DNA from: Paenibacillus alvei DSM 29 | GTDB taxonomy: Bacteria > Bacillota > Bacilli > Paenibacillales > Paenibacillaceae | Reading direction: 5' to 3' | Length of the DNA: 64,000 nt | NCBI RefSeq assembly: GCF_000293805.1 | Contig: NZ_AMBZ01000002.1 | Coordinates: forward strand, 519,001-583,000 | In this document: piece after piece, positions 53,096 through 61,737 of the stretch | Layout: each line of letters starts with the position of its first letter | Numbering within the stretch: position 1 is the stretch's first letter | Notes under the pieces: generated by a model | What the model saw: the letters and a program-made list of their open reading frames with translations, nothing else | What the model was told of the DNA's origin: nothing | Databases searched by the model: none | Position numbers and translations under genes: made by a program

Positions 53096-54367
53096 TTAAA
53101 ATGGCAGGAGGACCATATTATTAAATACTTTATGTTTCGTTTCAATGGTCATATGACCACCGTACTTGTCGCAGATTCTAGCGATATTGGTTAATCCAAT
53201 ACCATGAAATTCAGGAGATGGTTTTTGGCTATGTAAGTGGGCAACTTCATTCTCCATATAATTCAAGATGTGAATGAGTAGAGTAGACTCGGTAGAATGT
53301 ATTTTTATAAGAATGTACCTATCTTCTGCGATCGTTAACTTTTTAGAAGCTTCTATTGCGTTATCTAGCATATTTCCAATGACAACACATAAGTCATAAC
53401 GGTCTATATGGATTTCTTGCGACCATAAATTAAGCTTTATATCTATTCTAATGCCATTGGCATGTCCAATATTAAGCGTATTTGTAATAAGAGCATCTAT
53501 AACCAGATTCCCCGTATTAACCCGCTGATACGCTCCTTCGACTTTATTTAATGTTGTCTTAATATGTTCCATTGCAGCTGCTAACTCATTTCGCTTTATA
53601 CATTCTTCAATATATAAAAACTGTTGATTCGTATCATGAATAATTCTTTTAATGGATTTGAAGCTGTGAACGACCTTTTCGTAATTCGCATCTTGATAAT
53701 CCATCTGATGTTGCAGCTGAGTATGTTCTTGCATGAATTTATATTTATCAATAATCGAATCAAAAATATAGATAATCATAACGTTTAAGAAAAGAAAGCC
53801 AATAGCGGAAATAAAATAATAGACGGTCTTATAATTTAGAATATATAGGTGATATATACTCATAAGTGGAATAGCCGAAATTAATACGTAGTAACGATAA
53901 TGCAAAGAGTAACTACTATGTCTTGCAAGTGGTCGTATGATCTGAATGATGGCAAACATGATGATGAAAGAGAGTAAAATAGCTTTCATGTAGACAATTT
54001 TATTAGTTTCATTTACAGGGTCAAAGCTAAACTCAACTGAATCTAGGGTATAAAAAATATAAAGAGATATACAAGTAACGAGAGACATTAAAACGCTGTA
54101 AAGCATAGAGAAAATGATCTTCGTTTTCATCTCTACTTGATAAGATTGTACGAAACTAAATATCATAAGCAAGGCTAGAATCGAAGATAAAATTGGTGAG
54201 ACGGGAATAACAAGATATAGGAAATCGAGCAGCCCAAAGATAATAAAGTAAATGAATCGGTTATGTTTTTTAGCTGATTTACCAAAAACCGAGTTGAAGA
54301 AAAAATTAAGTTGAACGCCCATCACAAGTACAATTGTAAAAACAACAAGTAAATTATTTTGAATCAT
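53096..54367 (-). CDS. GHKL-domain sensor histidine kinase (AgrC-like)
   Basis: 423 residues. Residues ~5-215 contain six or seven membrane helices as in AgrC-type peptide sensors. The cytoplasmic part has the H-box-like HSFKSIKRIIHDTNQQFLYI and the ATP site DLCVVIGNMLDNAIEASKKL (N box), EFHGIGLTNIARICDKYGGH. AgrC relatives usually sense cyclic peptides, but no agrB or agrD gene is seen nearby. It follows the response regulator gene with a one-base gap. Confidence 0.9.
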   Translation of the reverse strand: MIQNNLLVVFTIVLVMGVQLNFFFNSVFGKSAKKHNRFIYFIIFGLLDFLYLVIPVSPILSSILALLMIFSFVQSYQVEMKTKIIFSMLYSVLMSLVTCISLYIFYTLDSVEFSFDPVNETNKIVYMKAILLSFIIMFAIIQIIRPLARHSSYSLHYRYYVLISAIPLMSIYHLYILNYKTVYYFISAIGFLFLNVMIIYIFDSIIDKYKFMQEHTQLQHQMDYQDANYEKVVHSFKSIKRIIHDTNQQFLYIEECIKRNELAAAMEHIKTTLNKVEGAYQRVNTGNLVIDALITNTLNIGHANGIRIDIKLNLWSQEIHIDRYDLCVVIGNMLDNAIEASKKLTIAEDRYILIKIHSTESTLLIHILNYMENEVAHLHSQKPSPEFHGIGLTNIARICDKYGGHMTIETKHKVFNNMVLLPF

Positions 54368-54368
54368 A

Positions 54369-55109
54369 TTATTCGATCTTCCTAATCATATATTTGGTAT
54401 AAACATCTTTAACCTCTTTGATTTTAGAACGGCCTATGGGTAATTCCAATCCATTGGACATGAGAACAACTCCGCTAGCAAACTTTCTCACATGAAGTAG
54501 ATTAATGATAATGGAACGGTGGATTTGCAGGAAGTTACTGTCTTTTAAAGCTAAAGCATAATCTGCAATAATTCCTTTGCTTTTATAGGTTTGATCAGTA
54601 GTAATAAAATGTAGTTTGCTCTTTATCGTTAAGCTTTTGGCAGCTTCAATACTAATAAGGTCGTCATATTTAATCATGATTGATTCATAGGCTGACTTGA
54701 TGACCATAAACTTTTTATCAAGTGTTTGAAAGTACTGGCATAGTTTGATGATTTTCTCCTCCAAGATCGAGGGGGCAACAGGTTTTATCAAATACTGGAA
54801 TGTCATGACATCAAAACTTTCTACCATATATTCAGGGTAGCTTGTCAGAAAAATAATTTGTTCATCCAAGTTATGTAACGCTCTTATTCTACGAGCTGTC
54901 TGAATCCCGTTCAGACCACCTATTTCGATATCCAAAATTAGAATATGGAACGGGGGTTCATTGGTCTCATAATGAGATACCAATTGCTCTCCCGAGCCGA
55001 ATAATTCGATTTCAAATTCTATATTTGTCTTTATCGACAAAGTAATCAGGATGCCTTTAACAATCTCTCTTTGTTTTTCCTCATCATCGCAAATAGCCAC
55101 TCTATACAT
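54369..55109 (-). CDS. LytTR-family response regulator (AgrA-like)
   Basis: 246 residues. The receiver domain carries CDDE at the start, phospho-acceptor Asp in ILILDIEIGGLNGIQTARRI, and Lys in YLIKPVAP. The LytTR DNA-binding domain spans ~145-240 (FLQIHRSIIINLLHVRKFAS, GLELPIGRSKIKEVKD). It is the first gene of the two-gene sensory operon. Target genes are unknown; the neighbouring secreted serine hydrolase is an obvious candidate. Confidence 0.92.
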   Translation of the reverse strand: MYRVAICDDEEKQREIVKGILITLSIKTNIEFEIELFGSGEQLVSHYETNEPPFHILILDIEIGGLNGIQTARRIRALHNLDEQIIFLTSYPEYMVESFDVMTFQYLIKPVAPSILEEKIIKLCQYFQTLDKKFMVIKSAYESIMIKYDDLISIEAAKSLTIKSKLHFITTDQTYKSKGIIADYALALKDSNFLQIHRSIIINLLHVRKFASGVVLMSNGLELPIGRSKIKEVKDVYTKYMIRKIE

Positions 55110-55222
55110 AAATGATGCACTCCTCGACTATTTGAATTTTATAGTAATAGATTTTAGACGAAATGCAGATTTGAATCCCTTAAATCACTTCTAACCCGGC
55201 AACAACTTTATTCCACTAGACC

Positions 55223-55249
55223 AAAAAAAGCCGCGATTTACGCGGCTCT
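55223..55249 (-). terminator. Terminator of cwlJ
   Basis: AGCCGCG at 55229-55235 pairs with CGCGGCT at 55241-55247 around a tight loop; TTTTTTT follows on the minus strand. Confidence 0.85.
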
Positions 55250-55328
55250 TAATGAGATAAAGTTTAGACAACCGGTATGACTGTGACAAGTCAGGATAAG
55301 AGATTCTGAGCTCTTTTCGTTCATACAA

Positions 55329-55772
55329 TTAAAACGTATTATATATATCTTCACATTCTGCCGCGGTCGGTTCATAAAAACAGTGCTTCTTCCATCTTCC
55401 TGCGAGCGGCTGATTATACCAGGTTTCCGGACATGGTCCGGGATTTTCGAACGTTCCTGGACGGAAATACCACAGGGCGAATTTGGCTGGCCAACTTCGC
55501 TCCCCGTTCACAGCACGTCGCGCCAGACGGCGTTCCCTCTCTCTTGCGTTTTGATAGTACATACCATGTTGTAACGCTTCGAACGCATGCGGCTGGTTGA
55601 TCATTTGGGGAATTGTCCGGATGTCTTTAAAGTCGGAGCAATTCACTCTTATTCGGTTAATGCCAACACTTCCAACATGGAGCATGCCCGTTTCGCCTTC
55701 GGTCTCAGCTTCAGCTCGAAGCAACCTTGCCAACATATCAATATCCTGTTGCCTGGCTTTTACGACTGCCAT
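55329..55772 (-). CDS. cwlJ: Spore cortex-lytic cell wall hydrolase CwlJ
   Basis: 147 residues, the CwlJ length, with no signal peptide. MARLLRAEAETEG-type start (DMLARLLRAEAETEGETGML), HVGSVGINRIRVNCSDF, ARRAVNGERSWPAKFALWYF and CPETWYNQPLAGRWKKHCFY are diagnostic for the SleB/CwlJ family. The predicted catalytic Glu lies in RAEAE. In Bacillus, CwlJ is a coat-associated lytic enzyme that degrades cortex during germination, which marks this organism as a spore former. Confidence 0.93.
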   Translation of the reverse strand: MAVVKARQQDIDMLARLLRAEAETEGETGMLHVGSVGINRIRVNCSDFKDIRTIPQMINQPHAFEALQHGMYYQNARERERRLARRAVNGERSWPAKFALWYFRPGTFENPGPCPETWYNQPLAGRWKKHCFYEPTAAECEDIYNTF

Positions 55773-55803
55773 TTGCTCACCTCTTTAGATTTCTCTAGAC
55801 TCA

Positions 55804-56016
55804 TCATATTGTAGGCGAAGCGGATATGTTACTATGGCAAAAATAAAGAGCGATAACATCAAACATCATTGTACAATACAATCCGCAGGTAACTGCACGG
55901 TCAGCGCCATCTCGGTAACCATCCCACTGTTCGAAAGCCGCTTGTGCCCAGTATTGCAGCAAGGTGTAGACCGTAAACTTACGCACGGTCTCATGGTAGC
56001 CTACCAGTTCGGCCAA
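55804..56016 (-). pseudogene. Transposase N-terminal fragment (IS4-like)
   Basis: A TTG-started frame reads AELVGYHETVRKFTVYTLLQ, YWAQAAFEQWDGYRDGADRA and then breaks off. This resembles the N terminus of IS4-type transposases common in Paenibacillus. Only ~40 residues look authentic and the catalytic core is missing. Four bases upstream begins the left copy of a 35-bp inverted repeat, which would sit where an insertion-sequence end is expected. Confidence 0.5.
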
Positions 56017-56019
56017 ATG

Positions 56020-56054
56020 TATTTTTGTATTTTATTGGATAATCGACAGGCGTG
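56020..56054 (+). repeat. Left copy of a 35-bp inverted repeat flanking the van-like cluster
   Basis: This 35-base segment, with core TTTTATTGGATAATC, is the reverse complement of 59399-59433 except for one base. It is next to the transposase-like fragment and ends four bases before the VanZ stop. Confidence 0.85.
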
Positions 56055-56057
56055 CAT

Positions 56058-56675
56058 TTAGAAAATTTTTCGAAATAAAATTGGATAATGAAGTAGTATC
56101 ATACCTGTAAATGAACAAACTAAATAAAAAACAGCCTCGTATTTTACGACTAAAGAGGAAATATCAGGTTTTATTTCACCTCTTTTATATATCATTTTAA
56201 ATAAAGCTCTATATATTAAATACCCAATAATCGCGCCTAGGGTGTTCATAAGTAAATCATCAATATCTGTAATCCTATGATTTAGCAATTGACTTAGCTC
56301 AATAGCCAATGAGAAAAATAATCCAGTATATGCAACATTTTTGATTGTTCTAAACTGCGGCCAAATAGTTGGCAATAAAAATCCTAACGGCATAAATAAA
56401 ATAATGTTCAAAATATATGTAGTAATACCTTCAGAAGCAAAGGGGAGTAAGTTGATTTCACTTATACGAATTAATGTTTCATATTTTCCTATCACCCATA
56501 TATTTCCTACCCCCGTCACCATATACACTAGCGCAAGGTAGAAAAGAAAAACATACACCCATAGAAAATGCTTAATAGATAATTTTTTTTGCGCCTTTAA
56601 TAAAAATCCAGTTTGAAACACAATACAAAAAATAATAGTACAAAAATAAGTATACAAAACTGTAGCTGCAAGCAT
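56058..56675 (-). CDS. VanZ-family membrane protein
   Basis: 205 residues, five membrane helices. The family motifs ISEINLLPFASEG, YILNIILFMPLGFLLPTIWP, SLAIELSQLLNHRITDIDDL and LMNTLGAIIGYLIYRALF are intact. VanZ confers low-level teicoplanin resistance in Tn1546 and related proteins are widespread. It is the last gene of a vanR/S/Y/Z-like set. The stop codon is four bases from the left inverted repeat. AT-rich like the whole cluster. Confidence 0.9.
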   Translation of the reverse strand: MLAATVLYTYFCTIIFCIVFQTGFLLKAQKKLSIKHFLWVYVFLFYLALVYMVTGVGNIWVIGKYETLIRISEINLLPFASEGITTYILNIILFMPLGFLLPTIWPQFRTIKNVAYTGLFFSLAIELSQLLNHRITDIDDLLMNTLGAIIGYLIYRALFKMIYKRGEIKPDISSLVVKYEAVFYLVCSFTGMILLHYPILFRKIF

Positions 56676-56736
56676 ATTAGAATACGTCTCCTAACTTTAC
56701 ATTTAAACCAATGACTTTATCATTTTAGAACCTAAT

Positions 56737-57600
56737 TCAAGAAAATGAGGTCACAATCACTCCATCTATATTATTACCGGATATTTCATGATGTTCATTC
56801 GCTGGTACTTCAACTTCAATTGTCTCATTTTGAGAAATGGGGTAATATGAAATTGTATATTTTGTCCCATCAACACTAACAGAAATGCTCTTTTCTTCTT
56901 TTAAATAATCCAAATATTCTTCCAAAGCTAAATTCATTTCCTGCATAATCACACTGTGAGGCAAGCCGACATAACGAATATGCCAAGGTTCATAATGAAT
57001 TCCTGTAACAACCGTTTTATCCAAGGGATAGCGTAATATAAATCCGTATTCCCAAGAATTTTTTTCTATCCACCTTCCTTCAGGTGCTTTATCCATCTTC
57101 ATTTGAGTAGATCCCACATCAAGCGATAACCCCAAATTGTGTTCGCTATGACCTGCTGGCAAAGCAAAATCAGAACCCATTTCTTCGTAAAGTCTGCTTT
57201 GCTCATCTAAGTCTCGAAAACCACTGCTAATTAAAAAGTGCCAAACCCCATCTTTTTTAGCATCAGCTATCATCTTGGAAAATTTTTTAGCTATTTCTTC
57301 TGACAATTTAATTTCGTTATCAAGTAACCCATACCCCTTTGTCAATTCTTCGTGCGTAAATAAATTTATGACATCTGATTTTATACTCTTTTGGCGAACA
57401 GGATGTTCATTGTTGACCAAGAGTAGATTCCCATGATAGATCTGTTCTTCCGTAAGCTCAATCTTTTGGATATTTTCAGTAGCTGTATTATCATTTTGTT
57501 CATATTTTTGAATATCTACTTTATCTTTGGATATCGGTAATATATTAAAAATAAAAACTAGAAATAATGCAAAAACCAATAAAAAACCCCACTTTTTCAT
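56737..57600 (-). CDS. vanY: VanY-like D,D-carboxypeptidase (M15 family)
   Basis: 287 residues. One N-terminal hydrophobic helix (WGFLLVFALFLVFIFNILPI) serves as a membrane anchor or signal. The M15B zinc site is complete: SSGFRDLDEQSRLYE, GHSEHNLGLSLDVGS (HxxxxxxD) and HYEPWHIRYVG. It should remove the terminal D-Ala from peptidoglycan precursors. It lies between vanS- and vanZ-like genes. By itself this gives little resistance, and no vanH, vanA or vanX is present. Confidence 0.9.
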   Translation of the reverse strand: MKKWGFLLVFALFLVFIFNILPISKDKVDIQKYEQNDNTATENIQKIELTEEQIYHGNLLLVNNEHPVRQKSIKSDVINLFTHEELTKGYGLLDNEIKLSEEIAKKFSKMIADAKKDGVWHFLISSGFRDLDEQSRLYEEMGSDFALPAGHSEHNLGLSLDVGSTQMKMDKAPEGRWIEKNSWEYGFILRYPLDKTVVTGIHYEPWHIRYVGLPHSVIMQEMNLALEEYLDYLKEEKSISVSVDGTKYTISYYPISQNETIEVEVPANEHHEISGNNIDGVIVTSFS

Positions 57601-57707
57601 TTTTAGTCTCCTCCTTGATGTAACTTGTTTATAGGATAGGAAAACTTTTAAAATAAAAGTGGGGTAAATTTTAAATTTTCCTTAAATTTTTCATTTGGAT
57701 TTTACAC

Positions 57708-58814
57708 TTAATCTCTTTGGGAATCCTCCATTGGTAATCGGGCTTCAAATATAGTGCGTATTAAATCACTTTCGGCAGTTATTGTCCCATTGTGTTGCTC
57801 TACTATATTCTTCGCAATGAATAAACCGAGACCTGTGCTATTTTCTTGATGAGTTCGTGCTTTGTCACCAGTAAAAAGCATATCGAAAATATGAGGCAGT
57901 TCATCTGGAGGAATGGCGTCCCCATAATTGATAACTTGAATAACTACTTCCTTTGAATCAATAGAGCCGTTGATATCTACATACTGCCCATCATATCCAT
58001 AACGGTTTGCATTAATTAGAAGATTTTCAAACACACGCGCCAACAACTCTCCATCACCCATAATAGATAAAGGGGAAGTAATATTCGTTCTTGCTATCAA
58101 ATCGTTTTTCTCTAAGACAGGATACAACTCTTCTTTTAATTGAATAAGTAGCTCGCTTAAATCGATTTGTTTCTTTTCAATTGGTAACATGCCATAATTC
58201 ATCCTAGTTATTTCGAATAATTCATCAATCAACCGTTCTAGGCGTTGAGATTTAGTAAAGGCAATCGTTAAAAAATGCCTGATCTGATTTTCAGTCAAGC
58301 TATCATCCTTAAGGATTAAATCTAAATAACCTAAAACAGAGGTAAGAGGTGTGCGCAAATCATGAGCCAAATTCAATACTAACTGCTCTTTACTATTTTC
58401 CGAAAAGTCACCCCTTTCTATAGCCTTTTCCAATTTTTCACTTGCCTGATTAATGCCTTGTGCAATATCACTAAATTCATCATTTGACAATATTTGAACT
58501 CGATGCTTAAAGTCACCCTGAGCGAGATAATGAATTCCTTTTGAAATCTCATTGAAATAGGCAGAATAGGGTTTTGTAAGTAAAAAGAAAAACAATATCG
58601 AAAGCAGGATAAATAACAGTAAAAAGACGTTAAGGTCTCCAATATTTTGTATGATTTTGCGAAAATAAGCTAGTGTATCTCCATAACTAACATTTGTATA
58701 ATAATACAATTGGAGTACTTTAAAGAGTAGGTATGTTATGGCGCTAGACAACAACATGCTTAAACATAACAATAATATCATTTTTGAACGAAAGCCTCGT
58801 AGTATTTTAACCAT
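57708..58814 (-). CDS. vanS: VanS-like sensor histidine kinase
   Basis: 368 residues. Two membrane helices (residues ~10-32 and ~57-80) flank a short external loop, followed by HAMP-like HRVQILSNDEFSDIAQGINQ, the H box NLAHDLRTPLTSVLGY (His ~152) and the ATP site (FENLLINANRYGYDGQYVDI, GLGLFIAKNIVEQHNGTITA). The organisation is that of VanS of VanB/VanG-like sets. Its partner regulator is the broken gene upstream, so signalling may be lost or use another regulator. Confidence 0.88.
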   Translation of the reverse strand: MVKILRGFRSKMILLLCLSMLLSSAITYLLFKVLQLYYYTNVSYGDTLAYFRKIIQNIGDLNVFLLLFILLSILFFFLLTKPYSAYFNEISKGIHYLAQGDFKHRVQILSNDEFSDIAQGINQASEKLEKAIERGDFSENSKEQLVLNLAHDLRTPLTSVLGYLDLILKDDSLTENQIRHFLTIAFTKSQRLERLIDELFEITRMNYGMLPIEKKQIDLSELLIQLKEELYPVLEKNDLIARTNITSPLSIMGDGELLARVFENLLINANRYGYDGQYVDINGSIDSKEVVIQVINYGDAIPPDELPHIFDMLFTGDKARTHQENSTGLGLFIAKNIVEQHNGTITAESDLIRTIFEARLPMEDSQRD

Positions 58815-58892
58815 TGAGTTTATAATCTACCTCCATACCTGCTAAAAAATGTCTTCTGCACTATAAACTTTATTTGGATAACTGGTTAATAA

Positions 58893-59314
58893 CTATAAAA
58901 TTTCAAACTCTTTCGGTGTTGACTCAATATTCTTACCATATATAGTAACTGTACGTTGTTCAGGAGAAATCGTTAATCCTCCAAATTCCAAGTTTGAGTT
59001 CTGTTTGAATGGTTTCGTCATACAATCGTTTGCTCCAATCACGAGTCCCTGCACTTTATCAAAATCAGACATTTTCGCGCTCAAAAAATAATGGGCATAT
59101 TATGTTTTTCGCGAATGCAATGTGCAACCTTATATCCATCCATTTTCGGCATCGCAATATTCAAAATAAGTAAATCAATGTGTTAAGTCTGGATAACATT
59201 AATATTTTCTTGCCCATCCAATACCTTAATGACACGATACCCTTCTAAATGTATAGCAACCAAATCAGCAATTTCAACATCATCGTCACCTATTAATATT
59301 GTTATATTTTCCAT
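58893..59314 (-). pseudogene. vanR: VanR-like OmpR-family response regulator, broken
   Basis: From ATG 59314 the frame reads NITILIGDDDVEIADLVAIH and continues to an in-frame TAA after NVIQT, then HIDLLILNIAMPKMDGYKVA with the phospho site changed to LNI (Asp to Asn). A missing base in the A6 run at 59083-59088 shifts the frame before LSAKMSDFDKVQGLVIGAND. After KPF about 20 residues of the receiver are deleted, and the DNA-binding domain stops at TPKEFEIL. Several independent lesions make this a true pseudogene. Confidence 0.85.
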
Positions 59315-59398
59315 TCATTCTACTCATATACAAAAATATCATTAATTGAACTTAATTTTGAGCAGCAGAACTGCATGTAACTGAACAATAAATATTGT

Positions 59399-59433
59399 CA
59401 CGCCTGTTGATTATCCAATAAAATACAAAAATA
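59399..59433 (-). repeat. Right copy of the 35-bp inverted repeat
   Basis: Reverse complement of 56020-56054 with one mismatch (G/A), starting with CACGCCTG. No transposase sequence follows on its outer side, unlike the left copy. Confidence 0.85.
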
Positions 59434-59627
59434 TCACAGCAAAAAGGACGCCTTTTCAGTAAAATCCATTGCACCACACAACACGATTTGAAAGAGGCGA
59501 CCTCCTGATAAGCATAAACTTTCGCCCATATTTTAGCCTCGATAAGATTGAAGTAAATGGACTTAATAATTGGTCTAACATACTTTCCCCCCGTGATATA
59601 TCCTCTTAGATGTCCAGTATATTTTAC
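59434..59627. other. Gene-free stretch
   Basis: About 200 bases outside the right repeat with no recognised frame. A possible hairpin CAAAAAGGACGCCTTTT lies near 59442. Confidence 0.35.
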
Positions 59628-59664
59628 CGATGAAATTTACCAACACTTGTGGTAAATTTCATCG
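59628..59664. repeat. Perfect 15-bp palindromic hairpin
   Basis: CGATGAAATTTACCA at 59628-59642 and TGGTAAATTTCATCG at 59650-59664 are exact reverse complements around a 7-base loop. There is no T tract on either side. It lies in the 540-base gap between the vanR remnant and a TetR gene. Confidence 0.7.
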
Positions 59665-59852
59665 CCAACAGCCTTTCTAGCGGATAAATAGAATGAAGCC
59701 ATTTCTCTTGAAACGCAGGAGAACGCCCACCCAGACATTTTTATGGATTTTGGTTTCATTCCTGAATCTTGTAGTTAGTTTATTGCATAACTGCTTTGCC
59801 AATTTAGCTCTGCTTTCCATCTCTTAATACTCGGCAGAGTCAGCTTTAACCC

Positions 59853-60413
59853 TCACTCCTGGTCAATGCCCGACAGCAGAAAGGGAATAGCGGGCTGAAT
59901 AAATGCTTCCGGCGATAATTCCTTCCCCTTTCTCCTCCACTCCACAGAAGCACCATATAACCCCCAACTTAAAAGGAGCGCTGTGATTTTTAGCGATTCA
60001 TCCGCCGCCATCGTCAGTTGTTTTCGCAGCATTTTATAGAAGATAATCTCGAGCTGCTCTCGAATAATACGAGCAATGGTCTCATCGTATCCTCGATGAC
60101 ACCGATTGGATAGCGCGCTCTGGAAATCTGTTATAGCTACGAAAATATCAATAATCGTTGCTTCATTCAGCACGCTATTCCCAAAGTCTATCGCATTCAA
60201 ATTAATCAAAAGCACTTCGGATAAAACCTTGTCGAGCAAATCATATATGTCTTCAAAGTGATAGTAGAACGTTGCCCGATTAATCATCGCCTCTGTCGTA
60301 ATATCCTTCACGGTAATATCCTTGAATTCTTTTTTACCTGAAAGTTCAATAAAAGACTCCATGATTAACTTACGCGTTCGTAAAATTCGGGGGTCTGTCT
60401 TGGATTTCGTCAT
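59853..60413 (-). CDS. TetR/AcrR-family transcriptional regulator
   Basis: 186 residues. Helix-turn-helix region LIMESFIELSGKKEFKDITV, KDITTEAMINRATFYYHFED, followed by a helical C-terminal domain (LLSWGLYGASVEWRRKGKEL). It resembles the TetR_C_33/DhaS-like group. It is divergent from the DsbA-family gene at 60565 with about 150 bases between starts and probably controls it. Confidence 0.92.
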   Translation of the reverse strand: MTKSKTDPRILRTRKLIMESFIELSGKKEFKDITVKDITTEAMINRATFYYHFEDIYDLLDKVLSEVLLINLNAIDFGNSVLNEATIIDIFVAITDFQSALSNRCHRGYDETIARIIREQLEIIFYKMLRKQLTMAADESLKITALLLSWGLYGASVEWRRKGKELSPEAFIQPAIPFLLSGIDQE

Positions 60414-60564
60414 TCCTGTCCCTCCAACATTTTAAACAGATGTGCCCATGTGTTGTATAAACGACAAATCACATGATCTATTGGTGTTCCGGTACATTTA
60501 TTATGGCTAAAATGGGATTGTAAAAGCAAAGTGATCTTTCGGAAACTTCAAGGAGGCAACCATC

Positions 60565-61518
60565 ATGGCAAATGACGATAAACGAATAGTCAGCGATAAT
60601 CATATGATTTGTGATCTTGAGACCGGTGTCTGCGGCGTAGCTGGGGAAGAAGAAGTGGAAATGATTGATTTCAATCCACCCCACAAATCCATTACAGTTT
60701 ATTATGTGACGGATCCAATCTGCTCACACTGCTGGGCGCTTGACCCTGTCCTACGACGATTTAAAACGCAGTATGGACATGTTTTCAACTTCCAAACGGT
60801 AATGGGCGGGCTGCTCGAAAAATGGGGGGATGAGCCGGTCGATCCACGTAACGGTATATCTGGACCTGCTCATGTCTTCGACCACTGGCGAGAGGTTGGG
60901 GAATACTCACGTATGCCAATTGACGGTTCGCTGATGCTAAGCGATCCCGTTCAATCCTCTTACCCACCCTCTCGTGTATTTAAAGTGATTCAGCAACATC
61001 ATGGCAATGCAGTAGCCTATGATTACTTAAGACGATCACGAGAAGCTTTATTCGCATTTAATCGAAATATCGCGGAGGAATCCGCCATGATTGACATCGT
61101 AAATCAGCTTGGACTGGATGGAGAAGCGATCGTTCAAGATGCTGAACATCGATCCGGCCAATCCTTATTGAATGAGGATTTTAGACTCGCTAGAAGCCTT
61201 GGCGTTCGAGGTTTTCCAACGATCGTCATGATCAATGAAGAGAATAAAGGAGTCAAAATCGTAGGTAGTCGTCCGTTGGAGTCTTACGTTGAGGGCCTTC
61301 AGCAAGTGTTGAATACGGGAGAAATTAAGCCAAGGCAACAACCATCGCTTTCGAACTTGCTTTCGCAAGAAAAGCTATTATTTTCTAAAGAAATTGAAGT
61401 GATGTATGAGATCGACAAGTCGGGGATCAATGCTTTTGTTGAAAAAGAACTTGCACCAGGAAGTTATGAAATAGGGAATCTCTTAGGGGAGTTCTACTAT
61501 ACAACAAAGAGTTCTTGA
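60565..61518 (+). CDS. DsbA-family (SpxH/FrnE-like) thioredoxin-fold protein
   Basis: 317 residues. After ~40 acidic residues comes ITVYYVTDPICSHCWALDPV, with the CSHC active-site motif, and LARSLGVRGFPTIVMINEEN with the cis-Pro loop; helical insertion between. This is the layout of YjbH/SpxH, which presents Spx to ClpXP, and of FrnE-like dithiol isomerases. The N-terminal CDLETGVCGV segment is a further Cys pair. The divergent TetR gene suggests inducible expression rather than a housekeeping SpxH. Confidence 0.82.
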   Translation: MANDDKRIVSDNHMICDLETGVCGVAGEEEVEMIDFNPPHKSITVYYVTDPICSHCWALDPVLRRFKTQYGHVFNFQTVMGGLLEKWGDEPVDPRNGISGPAHVFDHWREVGEYSRMPIDGSLMLSDPVQSSYPPSRVFKVIQQHHGNAVAYDYLRRSREALFAFNRNIAEESAMIDIVNQLGLDGEAIVQDAEHRSGQSLLNEDFRLARSLGVRGFPTIVMINEENKGVKIVGSRPLESYVEGLQQVLNTGEIKPRQQPSLSNLLSQEKLLFSKEIEVMYEIDKSGINAFVEKELAPGSYEIGNLLGEFYYTTKSS

Positions 61519-61544
61519 TGGGGAACGTTGAAAATAAAGTCAAG

Positions 61545-61577
61545 GACAAAGAGCTAGCAATTGGGCTGCTCTTTGTC
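61545..61577 (+). terminator. Strong terminator of the DsbA-family gene
   Basis: GACAAAGAGC at 61545-61554 pairs perfectly with GCTCTTTGTC at 61568-61577, followed by TTTTT. Confidence 0.85.
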
Positions 61578-61737
61578 TTTTTACATAGAAATGGATAAAT
61601 TTCTTGTGCGGATATCGCCTATGAGTTGGGGTACAGTCAGTCAGCAGCATTTCATTACGGATTTCGGACGCGTGCTTGAGATAGAGATAATGCCCGCAAA
61701 CATATTCGTACCTTCTCCACAACAATATTTTTCGCCG

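Noticed and set aside
56058..59314. Complete glycopeptide-resistance operon
   Set aside because: vanH, a D-Ala-D-Lac/Ser ligase and vanX are absent, and vanR is broken; only sensor and accessory genes remain.
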